Source: Dermatophagoides farinae
Taxonomy: Eukaryota > Arthropoda > Arachnida > Sarcoptiformes > Pyroglyphidae
DNA length: 64,000 nucleotides
Direction: 5' to 3'
NCBI RefSeq assembly: GCF_024713945.1
Contig: NC_134684.1
Span: forward strand, 1,469,001 to 1,533,000
In this document: positions 11,374-23,298 of the stretch, one piece after another
How the letters are laid out: every line of letters begins with the position of its first letter
How positions within the stretch are numbered: the stretch's first letter is position 1
Program-made: the position numbers and the translations under genes
Notes under the pieces: generated by a model
The model's database searches: none
Told to the model about the DNA's origin: nothing
What the model saw: only the letters and a program-made list of their open reading frames with translations

Positions 11374-13270
11374 TCAATCATCTTTTCGTTTGTTGTCGTC
11401 GATAATTCGTCGATGAGTATTATTATTATTTGATTCACTTTGTGGATCATGTCGATTTTCTTTCTCTTTCGATGATTTTCGTGATGGTTTATGTTTCGAA
11501 ATGGAATTGCGTTTTTCCGGAGAATATGATGACCGTGGTGATGGAAATTCTCGAAATTTTCTTTTCTGAATACTATTTTCATCAATTTTTCGATCTCTAT
11601 ACTTTGCTGGACTTGAACTTCTTGAACGATGATGATGATGATGATGATCGCTACTTCGATGTTTTCTGTGCGACCGATTATTATCATCATCATTTCTATT
11701 CTCGTGATGATGATAATGATGATGACGACGATCGCGTCGTTCATACGAACGTGAACGCGAACTTCGCCTACGACTATTATCATTCGAATGCCGCTGTTCT
11801 TTTGAATTATTCTTAGCAGACATTATCTGTTTCCATGGTCGAAGTTTGGCCTGTTCAGCACGCCAATATGGTGGTGTTTCACTTCTACGCCATTGTCGTG
11901 AAGATTTTCTGCTATATCGACCATTATCATCAGGTGATGGTGTACGATATCGAATCGAACCACGACCTTTGATTTTTCGTCCCGAAGAAGTGTATATAAT
12001 ACGTCGTCCATAGGATCGATCATTACGATAATTAGATGATTGTGAACGATTCTTATTGGAATCCTCTTTTTCTTTGTTAGTTATCGCATCATCAAGGATC
12101 GAAGGAGATTGTCGTATACCTCGGTGAAGAAAACGATTCTGTGGTATTTCAGGTATTTCTTCTGGATCAATACGAACTGAATATTTTGGATTACTAGAAA
12201 ATGGAATTGTATAAAAACTATTAATGAAATTGAAAGTGGTAATAAGGAAAAACTTACAATAAAGAAATACTGTTTTCGTTTTGTTCGATTTCTGTATTAT
12301 CAGGATTCTTCTCGACAGGATTTGTAGTTTGTTTTTTATCTTTTTCTTTTGACGAAGAATCATCATCAGATTCAGAGCTACTACTACTGCTGTTTGAACT
12401 TGAATCACTATCCGAATCACCACTCGTATCGGATTCATCACTATGTTTTCGTCGTTTTTTATGACTTTGTTTATCCACTGATAGAGTCTTCTCTTTTGGT
12501 TTGATTTGTGGAACTAATTCACCACAATTTGAAATACAAACTGGTACTATGGGACGACTTTGTTTATCAACAGATTGCTGTGCGATTTTCATTACAACAT
12601 CCTGACCGGCAATTACATGACCAAATACAACATGTACGCTATTTATTCAAAAGTTTTCATGATAAGCAATAAATAAGAGGCAAGAAAAAAAAACATTTGA
12701 AACTTACCCATCAAGATGTGGTGTTGGTACAAGAGTTCTACAGAAAAATGAATCAAATTAATCTATAAATTATTGATTATCTGTTATCACTTGAACTTAC
12801 ATAAAAAATTGAGATCCATTCGTATTTGGTCCACGATTTGCCATGGACAATAGAAATGGACGTTCATGTTTAAAATCAAATGATTCATCTTTGAATGTTC
12901 CACCAAATATACTTTCACCGCCTTTACCATTGTTTTGGGAAAAATCTCCACTTTGTATCATAAAATTGTTGATTATACGATGAAAGCTAACATTTTTATA
13001 ATGTAAAGGTTTTCCGGTTAATTGTCCGATACCTTTTTCGCCAGTGCAAAGTGCTTTAAAATTTTCACATGTTTTAGGACATTTTTCATTGAATAATTCG
13101 AATATAACTCGACCGGCTATCATCAATCATCAATCAAATAATTAAATATCAAATAGTAAAATGACGTAAGAAATCAAATCTTTAGAAACAAATCAAATAT
13201 ACATACCATTTTTTCCATCAATCGAAATGTCAAAAAAACAACGAGGTCTTAATTGCTTTAATTTAACCAT
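11374..13270 (-). CDS. large nuclear cyclophilin with Ser/Arg-rich tail (PPIG/Moca-cyp type), 536 aa
   Basis: Peptidyl-prolyl isomerase fused to an RS domain, the layout of spliceosome-associated cyclophilins (PPIG in vertebrates, Moca-cyp in flies). Exons: 13207-13270, 12801-13116, 12708-12737 (30-nt microexon), 12258-12638 and 11374-12193. Phases fit and give 536 residues. The N-terminal isomerase domain has the active-site strand [15 protein letters not shown] (Arg, Phe, Gln retained), then [15 protein letters not shown] and PTPHLDGVHVVFG. The Trp that contacts cyclosporin in PPIA is His here (PTPHLDG), as in several large cyclophilins, so weaker drug binding is expected. A Ser/Asp/Glu block comes next, then [31 protein letters not shown] and a tail rich in RS, RD and His runs. 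A nuclear-speckle role is inferred from this architecture. The next gene starts 585 bp away on the opposite strand. Confidence 0.92.
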
Positions 13271-13855
13271 AATTCTGATTTATATCTGAATCAAAATCGA
13301 AAATACGAAAAAAAAAATTGACATGGCGCTATCATCATCATTATAATTTGGCTCACGCGAATGTCACGTTTTTTATTAACAGGCATTCGCGGTGTTAATG
13401 ATCAAATTTTGAGGATCTTTTTTTTTTTTTTTATTTGCGTCAACTTTTATGTTGAAACTATTTTCAAATCTTTTTCTTTTGAGAGCCACAAATATGTACA
13501 CATAATAATAATGACTAAGATAATGTAACAAAAAAAAAAAATTTCTACTGAGGAAATGATGCGCTGGCTTGTTTTGATTGTTTGGCAATGTGTTATACAT
13601 CGATGATCGGTGTGTTGTTGTATTCACAACACAACAGTTTTATGAAATCAAAACATTGATAAATGTCCTTCTCAATATCCTCTCTCACATATATGTGATT
13701 TGATTTGATCATATTAACTGTATAGTATACTATAGTATAAAAATCTTCGAATTCTTAAATTTCATTAAATTCAAACCGCTCATTTTATTTTTTTTTTGTT
13801 TTTATTCATCGAAACTCAATTATACAAATTTTATATTTCATATATATACAATTCA
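13271..13855. promoter_or_regulatory. divergent upstream region, cyclophilin (-) and SLC25A11 (+)
   Basis: 585 bp between two head-to-head start codons. It must hold both promoters. AT-rich, with a TATA-like stretch near 13839-13849 (atatatata) only a few bases before the SLC25A11 ATG, too close to be its TATA box. No clear core motif was found. Confidence 0.5.
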
Positions 13856-15104
13856 ATGGCTTCAACGGATAAATCTTCATCACAACAGATTCCAAATGTG
13901 GTCAAATTTATTTTCGGTGGAACAGCCGGGTATTTTTTTTTTTGTTTTGTTTTGTTTGATTTTGTCATCATGGTGATAGATTTAATTAACACAATTTTTT
14001 AATTCTTCGATCATAGTATGGCTGCTACATGTTTTGTTCAACCATTAGATTTGGTGAAAAATCGTATGCAATTGAGTGGTAGGTTTTTTTCGTTGTTTGA
14101 TTCAATTATTTCGGATTTTAGTAACAATTATCATATTTCACACCAAACAGGCGTTGGAGGAAAAGCCAAAGAACACAAGACCAGTATCCATGTATTACGG
14201 GCAGTTGTGAAAAATGAAGGCATCACTGGCCTTTATGCTGGATTATCGGCTGGCCTTTTAAGACAGGCATCATATACTACCGTTCGAATGGGTGTTTATA
14301 CATCATTGTTCGATTGGTATAGTCGTGAATATGGTCAAGGAAAACCACCAGGTTTTTTCATTAAAGCCGGTCTTGGTATGACAGCCGGAGCGATTGGTGC
14401 TTTTTTCGGTACACCAGCCGAAGTATCACTTATTCGTATGACATCTGATGGTCGTTTACCGCTTGCTGATCGTCGTGGTTATAAAAGTGTTTTTGATGCA
14501 CTTATCCGTATCACTCGTGAAGAAGGTGTTTTAACATTATGGCGTGGTTGCATACCAACAATGGGCCGTGCAATGGTTGTAAATGCTGCTCAATTAGCTT
14601 CATATTCACAAGCCAAACAATTTTTATTGTCCACATCATATTTTCGAGATAATATTGGTTGCCATTTCGCTGCATCTATGATTTCTGGATTGATAACCAC
14701 TGCCGCTTCTATGCCGGTTGATATTGGTCAGTATTTTTTTTTTTAACATAGAAATCTTTGATTTATCAATTTTATTTTTATTTTGTAGCCAAAACTCGAA
14801 TTCAAAGTATGAAAACTATTAATGGAAAACCCGAATACACTGGTGCAATCGTAAGTGTTTTTATTTTATTTTTCAATTTCAATTTTTTTTCCATTTCAAT
14901 AATTGTCAACTATTTTCTTTTATTCAGGATGTTTTAACAAAAGTAATTCGAAACGAAGGTTTATTCGCCTTATGGAAAGGATTTACACCGTACTATGCTC
15001 GATTAGGTCCACATACAGTTTTAACGTTCATTTTCTTGGAACAAATGAACAAAACTTATAAAGAATATGTATTTGGGGACACTTCTTCTGGTGGTGGACT
15101 CTAA
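13856..15104 (+). CDS. SLC25A11: mitochondrial 2-oxoglutarate/malate carrier (SLC25A11), 316 aa
   Basis: Inner-membrane antiporter that swaps 2-oxoglutarate for malate in the malate-aspartate shuttle. Exons: 13856-13929, 14017-14078, 14151-14726, 14789-14850 and 14928-15104. The total of 951 nt gives 316 residues, close to the usual 314. The three carrier repeats are visible through their signatures PLDLVKNRMQ, a variant second one (GTPAEVSLIRM), and SMPVDIAKTRIQ. The matrix-helix motifs (EGITGLYAGLSAGLLRQ, EGVLTLWRGCIPTMGRA, EGLFALWKGFTPYYARLGPH) and RQASYTTVRMGVY are typical of the OGC subfamily rather than other carriers. It has no cleavable presequence, as expected. AATAAA at 15328-15333 is a candidate poly(A) signal. 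It converges with ALIX. Confidence 0.95.
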
Positions 15105-15516
15105 TTATTATAACAAATAGTAATAATAATAATATAATATAATTCTACTATAATTGTCTCAATTATAACTTGTAGGAAGACTGAATTGATTTTGTTGTTT
15201 GAATTTCCAATTCCTTTCAATCATCAAATTTTATTTCCACATTCAAGATTTAAATATATTTTAATATAATTTGCAATATATTTAGCTTTATTTTTTTCCA
15301 ATAATTATGAGAGATAAACTATTGTAAAATAAAAAAAAAAATAAGATGGTCCGACCACCAAAAAAAAAACAAATAAATCTTGAGAAGTATATATCCAGAA
15401 TAATACAGAAATCGAACAAAACGAAAACAGTATTTCCTTGTTGTTAGTTTTTTTCTTGTATTAAAATAATCGTAAAAAGGCACACCCAACAAACGTGACC
15501 AAAACTGAATCGAGAA
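15105..15516. other. convergent 3' region, SLC25A11 / ALIX
   Basis: Short AT-rich gap of about 410 bp between two stop codons facing each other. AATAAA at 15328-15333 serves the plus-strand gene. TTTATT at 15284-15289 is a possible minus-strand signal for ALIX, so the two 3' UTRs may overlap. Confidence 0.5.
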
Positions 15517-18092
15517 TTATGATGATGGTGGTTGGTATGGATAACTGCCCGGCTGTGGATGACCACCTTGTGGTGGATATTGATAATTCGGTGCCGGATA
15601 ATAAGCAACTGTTAATTAAAAAATCAAAAAAAAAGAGAATTAGACAAAAACAAAAAAAGTAAATGAAATTATTCAAATAACCTGGTGGTGGTTGTGGCAT
15701 CACGAATGGATTGAATCCTTGTGGTAATGGTGGTGGCGGATAGTAATTGTAACCAGGTGCCTGGTATGGATTAAATTGTTGATATGGTGCTGCCGGTGGC
15801 ACTGATGACGAACTGCCACTATCAGGCTTCTGATAATCAGGAATCTTAGGTACTGGATCATTTGGCTTGGATACGATATCGTTTTGTAAATCTTTGCACA
15901 GTTCTTCACGTTCAGCTTTACGAGCAAAACAGAAATCATTCACTTTGACTTGAAGATTAACCAATAATTGGGTAAGATCATTGTAGAATTTGTTGCCTTC
16001 TTTCAGATTCGATAATAGTTGTGTATAAGCTTCATAAGCGGCGGCACAATCCTTAAGAAATTGATCTCGTTTCGAACCACTTGAACCACGTTGAACGACA
16101 AATTTTTGATTCGCTTCTTGAATTTCCGTTATTAATCGTTCCTGTTTCTCTTTACTTTGACGAACTTTTTTCTGAAGTTCATTGTATGCACTACCGATCA
16201 CTTCTGCAGCAACAGACGTTTCATCAACACCAGTATTGACATTTAAATAGTTCAAAAATTGTTTACGTAATTCTTCAAATTCAATGTTTTTCAATTCATT
16301 TTCAAGTGATTCACGTTCACGTTTCAAAGCATCCACCTGTATCATCAATTGTCGTAATGATTGTACTGCTGAATCATCAACGGATGAACCACTAGCCTGA
16401 TTGGAAGGAATAGCTGAAGCCAAAGCAGTTGCTGGACTTGAAAGCAATTTGATTTTCTCAATGTTACTATCATAATTAACTTTGAGCTTTTTATCCGCTT
16501 CAATAGCTTTTTCGATGATTGTTCGATATTTCGAAATATGTGAGCGCCAAGTTTGATTCAATTTGTTTGATGGCGTTCTGGTCCATTTTTCTTTGAATTG
16601 GCCACGTAGCTTGCTATCACTTTCCTCTTCAGCATTCAACGATCGTTCGATTTCGTCCAATATCTCACGGTTTCGTTTCAACAAATCCGGCAATTCATTA
16701 ATCAAACGATTAATTTCTTCAATACCACCTTTTTGACGTATAGCGGTCGCTTTTTCTTCTATTGATTTTGGCACTTCGACACCTTGTGTATCTTCAATGG
16801 CTGCAGGCAAATTGAGCGATGCAAGAATTCCGCTCAATGTTTGTGTCATATCACGTAATTGGCCAATTTCACCATTAACTAGTTCTTGTTTACGATTCTC
16901 CAATCGTGATATCGATTGATGCATGACCAGTGGCAACAAATTAACGAATAGGTCAGATTCATTAGGGAAGAAAAGATTAGGTAGTTCAGTAGATTTGGCT
17001 AACAAAGCTTTCGATATTGTTGGTAAAGATTTATAATCTGGTATTCGTGCATGATAAATAAAATCATTATCACGTTTCACCTCTTCCAATGCAAGTGTAG
17101 CTTTATTCACAATATCTTTGAATTTTTCGGCCATACTAATCGCAACACGAGTTTCAGCTGATTTAAAAAATTCCAAAGCTTTCGTCAACCGAGTGATTTG
17201 TTCACCAAATTCTTTTTTATCTTTAGCGACCATAGCCTGATAGTACTCGGCTACGCCTTTATAGGCATTATGTTTCTGAATAATAATATCCACCCATTCT
17301 GGTAGAAATGATTTATCTTTGAAATTTATCGATTGAATTTGTTTTTCAACTTCACCATAGAATTCAACACATTGAGCGGCAATTCGGGCAACGGAATTTT
17401 CTTTCATACCATCATTGTAGGCTTTAAAAAAGAACGCTTCTTGAGCCTGTGCCAACATCATATGCTGTAACATGTTTAACACTTCTGTTTGTAGGTCAAA
17501 TGTAAGCTCATTACCATCAGATGATGATGAAGTAGTATGTTTCAGCGCTTGGAAAATGCCGGCAGCACCTTGAAAATGTTTGATGGCCTGTTTCAATGAA
17601 TTATCATTGAATGCACCTTCTTTACAATAATAAGCACCCAATGTGCTCATCAAAGCTCCAATGTTGAACATGATGCAAACTTTTTCAAAACTGAGATTTG
17701 ATACGGTCATTGAGGACGATGAAAAGATGCCACCCTTTTCGAATGCATCTTTCCATTTAAATGGAACGTTTGCTTGCGGTAGTTTGTTATTCAATAGAAC
17801 CAATTGATCATAATATCTATATTAGGGTGGATAGTTTACAAATTATTAAAAATGGCAAAAAAATGTACATTCAAAAAATTGACACTCACTTTTCAATGAT
17901 TTCCAAGCTAGTCTCTTGACTAGATTCAATGTTACGTGATGTAGCATTGTTTCGCATTCGATTCATCACTTCAAGATTATCTTTAGATTTTTCATCAACA
18001 TTGCCATATTGAGCATTGATCGATACCTTTAGGTATTTAACCAAATCAACTTCGTATGTTTTTTTCAATGGTATGGCTACAAGAAATTCCAT
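15517..18092 (-). CDS. PDCD6IP: ALIX/PDCD6IP-like Bro1-domain ESCRT adaptor, 809 aa
   Basis: Links ESCRT-I and ESCRT-III in multivesicular body formation, cytokinetic abscission, exosome release and membrane repair. Exons: 17890-18092, 15682-17816 and 15517-15608. The total of 2430 nt gives 809 residues, slightly short of the vertebrate 868. The Bro1 domain is about residues 1-360 (FLVAIPLKKTYEVDL, KWKDAF, FEKVCIMFNIGALMS, QAQEAFFFKA, GVAEYYQAM, FPNESDLFVNLLP). The coiled-coil V domain is about 360-690 and the Pro-rich tail about 690-809 (PPPPLPQGFNPFVMP, YYPAPNYQYPPQ). The final exon adds YPYQPPS and a stop at 15517-15519; reading through the intron to a stop further on is wrong. A YPxL-type self-site is not evident. 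Upstream it faces the CCT8 stop across about 500 bp. Confidence 0.95.
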
Positions 18093-18599
18093 AATGTTGA
18101 TGTGATGATTCAGACTTTGAATAGTCCGTTTCGTATTGTGATATACAATAATAAGAAAAAAAAATTCAAGACAGAGAGAGAGAAATGATGTGATCGATTA
18201 CAAGTTTGAAAATGTATTTAACAATCGAATGATTGCAATAACAACAACAACAACAACAACTTGCTGATTTAGACGTCGTCGTTTAAAATGAGCACTAAAT
18301 ATATAAAATCTACTAATCATTGTAATAGATAGATTTCATATAAATCTAAAAATAAAGTAAACAATCAAAAATAGATGGCGCTGTAATTGAATTTTTATTA
18401 GGAGTGTCATTGAGCATCGGGTACACTGTTACATTCTTTTTTTTTAACTCAAGATGGCGTTTTTTTTTATTGGATTTAGAATAATAATTTTTTTTTATTT
18501 ATTTATTTGAAAAATCAATCAATTTTGTAAAAATTTAAGCAGATTAACTCATTCATTCATTATCATTCATTGAGATATAAAATTAGATTCATTCAATTA
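18093..18599. other. intergenic between ALIX start and CCT8 stop
   Basis: 507 bp, AT-rich, with a (CAA)n tract near 18242-18260 and T runs. TTTATT copies near 18466 and 18495-18506 are candidate minus-strand poly(A) signals for CCT8. It also includes the ALIX promoter, with no recognisable motif. Confidence 0.45.
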
Positions 18600-20305
18600 T
18601 TAATCCTGATCCCAATGGCCTTGTTGTTGTGGTGGTTTAGGTCCACCGGCTGGTTTCGAACAGATAATCTGATCCACTTGTAATATGGTGCTAGTCACTT
18701 GTGATGCATATTTAATGCCCCAATATTTGGCTAGATACAAATCCATTATTGAATTCGTTATACTATTCTGTACGGCAGCAGAATCCGATCCAATATCGAC
18801 ACCATCGGTGTGTCGGCCTTCTTGATGTGATGACAATAGTAATGATAATATATCCTGTTGATTAATGCCACCATTCTGAGCAATTACAACTGGTAAGCTT
18901 TGTAGAGCTTCAGCAAATTTTCCAACTGCATATTGTTCCAATCCGGGCAATGTTTCAGCATAATCGGAAATTTTACGTGCCAATTCAATTTCACAGGCAC
19001 CAGCACCAGCTACTAATCGACCATCACGTGTTAATACTTTGAATGTATTGAGGCCATCATTTAAGGCTCGTTCAATATCATCCATTAGATTATCCGTTGA
19101 ACCACGAATAACAATGGTAGAGATTTTTGTGGCTTTTAAATCTTGTTCAAAAATAACCACACTGGTACCACCAATTTCTTCGATAAAAGCAGCATCTAAC
19201 GGAGCCAAGTTCTTCAGCTGTTGGAGCGATTAATTTGGTCAAAGCTGTAGCACCTACGGTTTGACAAAGACGGCGAAGATCATATTTCGAATGCAAACGA
19301 ACAGCCATCATGCCAAATTTGTTGATGTAATGTAAGGCTAGATCACCATATTTGCCACCAGAAACAATCACCTTGGCACCAGAATCAGCAATCGCTTTGA
19401 TCTGGGATTCAAGTACATTCTCTTCACCTTTGCTAAAATTTTTCAATTCTTCAGCAGTTTTTATCAAAACAGTTCCTTTGGTTTCAGTTGCCTGTACATC
19501 GACTGGACATGTGTAGCAAACAACTTTGGCATTCTTCGCGGCTGTAACATCACCTTCAACAGCTTTTTTAAATATCATTCCATTGATCACCTGTGAACTT
19601 TCAATGCCTGAGCCGAGGATTTTACATACACGAACATTATCAACATTGAAATAGCCACTTTCTCGATCATAAACAGAAAGGGCAGCTTTGATGACCAAAT
19701 CAGCAAGAAAATCTTCATTACCATATTGTTTACTCATCAATGCTGTTCTAATTGGTTTTCGTATCTCCGAAACGTTAGTTAGATCTTTGACTTCACCAAC
19801 GACAACGGTAGGTAGAAATTCATCAAGGATTTTCTGTGCAGCTAAATTATAGCCATCAATGATTTCTGTCGGTTTCAAGCCTAAACGAATCAATTCTTCC
19901 GAGTTTTCCAATAGAGCTCCAGCTAAAAGGATGACAAAATTAGTTCCATCGCCAATCTATAAAAGAATGAAAAAAAAATTTATACGATTTTGAACAAAAA
20001 AAAATTCATGATCATACCTCATGTTCCATGATTTGTGAAGCTTGAACAATGAGTTTAGCAGCTGGATGATTTACATCCAATTCGTTGATTATGGTTGCTG
20101 CATCGGTTGTAACGAATAATTTGTCCAAATGATTGATAATCATTTTATTTAGACCACGTGGTCCATATGATGATTTGAATGTCATGGCGAATTCCGTACA
20201 TGCTTCAATGTTTCGTAAACATGATTCTTCAACACCGGCATAATAACGGCTACCCTCTTTCATCATCGACATAAAGCCGGGAGCTTTTGGTACTGACATG
20301 GCCAT
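18600..20305 (-). CDS. CCT8: TCP-1/CCT chaperonin subunit theta (CCT8), with one apparent frame break
   Basis: Subunit of the cytosolic TRiC/CCT ring that folds actin, tubulin and other proteins using ATP. Exon 1 is 20018-20305 (96 codons) and exon 2 is 18600-19956. The ATP-site elements SSYGPRGLNKM, TTDAATII and IGDGTNFVILLAGALLE are intact. Later landmarks RGSTDNLMDDIERAL, TFKVLTRDGRLVAGAGACE and the tail IICSKPAGGPKPP define the theta subunit. At 19194-19200 the frame changes: PTAEELGSV is read in one frame and DAAFIEEIGGTSVVIF in the next, as if one base were extra. Related proteins run through this point with no gap, so the joined sequence looks otherwise normal. Assembly error is the simplest reading; a recent mutation or a tolerated frameshift is possible. 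Both halves are highly conserved, so this is not an old pseudogene. Confidence 0.93.
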
Positions 20306-23298
20306 TTTTGATTGTTTTTATTTTTTATTTTTTACGTTCCGAAAAGATTATCACTGAAATATTAAATGAATGAATGGTGAAAAATAATCAAATGATGATT
20401 CTGGATGAAAAAACACGCCTTTAGTCTTTTGTTTGATGGCAAGCAAGCAAGCAGCATGGCAACATCAAGACAAAACACATTCATAGATGTTGTGTCATTA
20501 AAATCGGCTGTTCGATTTTAGCGATGGATTTGTATTGTTTATTGTGTAAATCTATTATAACAACAACAACAACAACAAATGTGCAACAACAAAAGATCTA
20601 AGAATCAACAACAATATCTAGAAGCCGGTGAAAACGTTTAATCTTAAAATTATTAATTTTGAAAATCAAACAAGAACCATATTGTTCAGAATTTTGGTAT
20701 TGTACTCTCTTTTTCTTGATGATTCTTAGATTGTAAATCTATATATATCATTATTATAGTCATTCATAATCATTCGATTTCATTCTGATCAATTATAAAT
20801 TGTTTAATTATTATTAGTCATCATCATGATTTGAATGGTAATCATGGCAATGCAATATAGACAGTCATGATGATGATGATCATGATCATCATCATCATCA
20901 TCCGATTCGAATCCATCAACACAAACACGTCATGACCATCAATCACTAATAGTATATATTTATTAACACACACACATTTCATTAATTTCTCTAGGAAAAA
21001 AAATTACTATTTGGGTAAGTAATATTTCTATTTTTCTATTTGTATTTTTTAATAAAATAACAGAATTGATTGCAATTAAATTTTTAATAAATACACACAA
21101 GGTTTGTTGTTTATCGAATCAAATGAACCATATCATTTAAAATTCAGTAAACATAAATAAATTTTGCATTGGATACTACTCATCTTGCCAATGTTTTTTA
21201 CAGCCATCATTTCTTCTTCTTTTTTTCGGTTTTGTCTATGATGATCTGATTACAAACGAATAGAACGTGGATGATGTATATAAAACAAAATGATGAAAAA
21301 AAAAGAAGAGAACAGGTTCTCTTTCGAACATCCACCACCATCCACCATCAATTGTATACATACATAAACCAATTATGTGTATGTATATATTATTATTGTT
21401 TATAAAATGGCGAATCGATTTGCTGTTGCTGTTTAAAGTCCACGTCTAATAACCGAGAAAAATCAGAAATGAAAAAAAAAATCTAGTTTGCCCATCATCA
21501 TATGACCTAAGCAACTGAACGACCGACTTTTTTGTCTTTATTTGATTTTCTTGCCTTTTGGGCTCATTCAAAATTAAGAAATTTTTTTCCATTTTATATT
21601 TTTTTTTCTCAAGAATTATATATATTATGATGATGATGATGATGCTATTTACTGGTTTTTTTTCTTAAAAAAAAGATCGTACGATTACCACCATCATTAT
21701 CATCCCCTTATGACGGTGATGTCCAACCAAATAAATAAATAAATTCAGGAGAGAAGATGACACTGGTTATGTGTGTGTAATCAAGGCTGCCAAATCGGGT
21801 TTTTTATTTTCTTTTCCTATTTTTTTTTTTTTTTTGTTACCGGTGTAAACAAAATAGATAGATAAATAAATAGATAGAGATGAGATGCATAAGAAGAAAA
21901 TAAACAAGGTATCCAAATATTAGTTGTTGTTGTTGTAGTATAGTGTGTGTGTGTGTTTACAAGTTTTTTTTTTGGCTTTATCCTCTCCAATTTTTTTTTC
22001 TCTCTCTCTATCCCTCTCTTGTTGGTTATGAACTAGTTGCTGTGTGTGTACCATGATGCACTTGTTGTTGTTGTTGTTGTTTAATAAATATGATGATGAT
22101 GTGAACACAGGTGGGGGGGATACAAGGAAAAAAAAAGAAAGAAAGAAAAAATCAAATAGCATACAATAAAAATTCAGTTTTTATGATGAAAAAATCATCA
22201 TCATCAACAACAACATCATTTTGAGAAAAAGGAGATCACCACCACACACACGGCTAGCTTTTGCAAAAAAAAAAAATTGATTGTCCATCTTGAATCATTT
22301 TTTTTTTTTGTTTGACCACAATTGTGGTAAATGTGTGTGCAAGTGTGTGTGCGTGTTCCAGAAAAAAAAGTAATGTTCTTCATATTATTATCATCATCTG
22401 TTAACATTATTATTAAATGTTGATGATACTTATGGTATGAATTTTCATTGTGTGTGTGTGTATGTTGTTTATCTGATGTTGTTGTGCTTTGCCGAATCAT
22501 CAAGGATATTTTATATTATTAGTTTATCTTAATTCTTTAGGTTTTCATTTTTTTGTGTGTGTATTTGTTCCTGGTTTTTTTTAAAAAAATTTTTTTTCTC
22601 ACACATTTCATGTGATAATTATTTAGTGCAACAAAAAAAAACTTATTTCATTTTATATGAGATTTTTGATGATGATGATGACGTCATATCAGTCCAAATC
22701 TGGTTGTGATTTTTTTTTCTACCATTTATTGACGATCATCATCATCATGTACATTATGACGACGACGACGACGACTACGGCAAAGAATTAACCATCATCA
22801 TCAGAAATCATTCCATTCGTATGAATACGAGCGGTGATGATTTCTTTTTGACATTTTTTCTTTTTTTTTCCTCATTTCATTCTTTTTTTCAGCCAAAACA
22901 AAATAGAAAAAGAAATAAATGTCGAGTAAATTAAAGATCTATTTGATCGATCATTTAATGATGATTATTACCATTTTTTTTGTTGTTCTCAATAAAGAAA
23001 TTCCATAAAAATCAATGAAAGAAAGAAAAAAAAGATTTTGATTTGAATTTTGTATATATATAAATACCAGCGACAATTTTGTCCAGTGTGTGTGTGTGTG
23101 TGTGTTTGAAAATTAATTTTTCTTGTTTTCATTCTTTTTTCACATTTCGTTTATTTTTATTTTTTTGTTTTATTTATTTTACAGAGTCCATCGTTTTCAT
23201 CTGATTTTGAACATTTTGTACACCGTTTCGTATTATATAATTGTATTTGCTATTGTATTTTGAAATCATTGTCATAAAATTAAATAAATCGAATCGAA
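20306..23298. other. 3-kb divergent region, CCT8 (-) / HMGCS (+)
   Basis: Holds both promoters and the HMGCS 5' UTR, otherwise microsatellites (TGT near 20560-20578, ATG near 20870-20900, GT near 22320-22350 and 23086-23104). A candidate HMGCS 5' UTR intron acceptor is the AG at 23183-23184 after a T-rich tract. Its donor could be the strong GGGTAAGT near 21012-21019 or lie closer. No protein-like open frame was seen. Confidence 0.45.
23053..23085 (+). promoter_or_regulatory. possible TATA box and initiator for HMGCS
   Basis: A TATATATATAAATA stretch at 23053-23066 is followed about 15-20 bases later by a CCAGTG that resembles an arthropod initiator, then a GT repeat. It lies about 230 bases before the HMGCS ATG. 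TATA-like strings are common in this AT-rich window, so support is modest. Confidence 0.35.

Noticed and set aside
11352-11783. Long open frame on the minus strand overlapping the cyclophilin RS tail
   Set aside because: Shadow of the RS/His-rich exon in another frame; composed of Ile/Val/Glu repeats from ATC/GAT tracts.
15461-15682. Alternative C-terminus of ALIX reading through the last intron to 15461
   Set aside because: The extension is T-rich intron translation; splicing at 15682/15608 restores a Pro/Tyr-rich tail ending at 15517.
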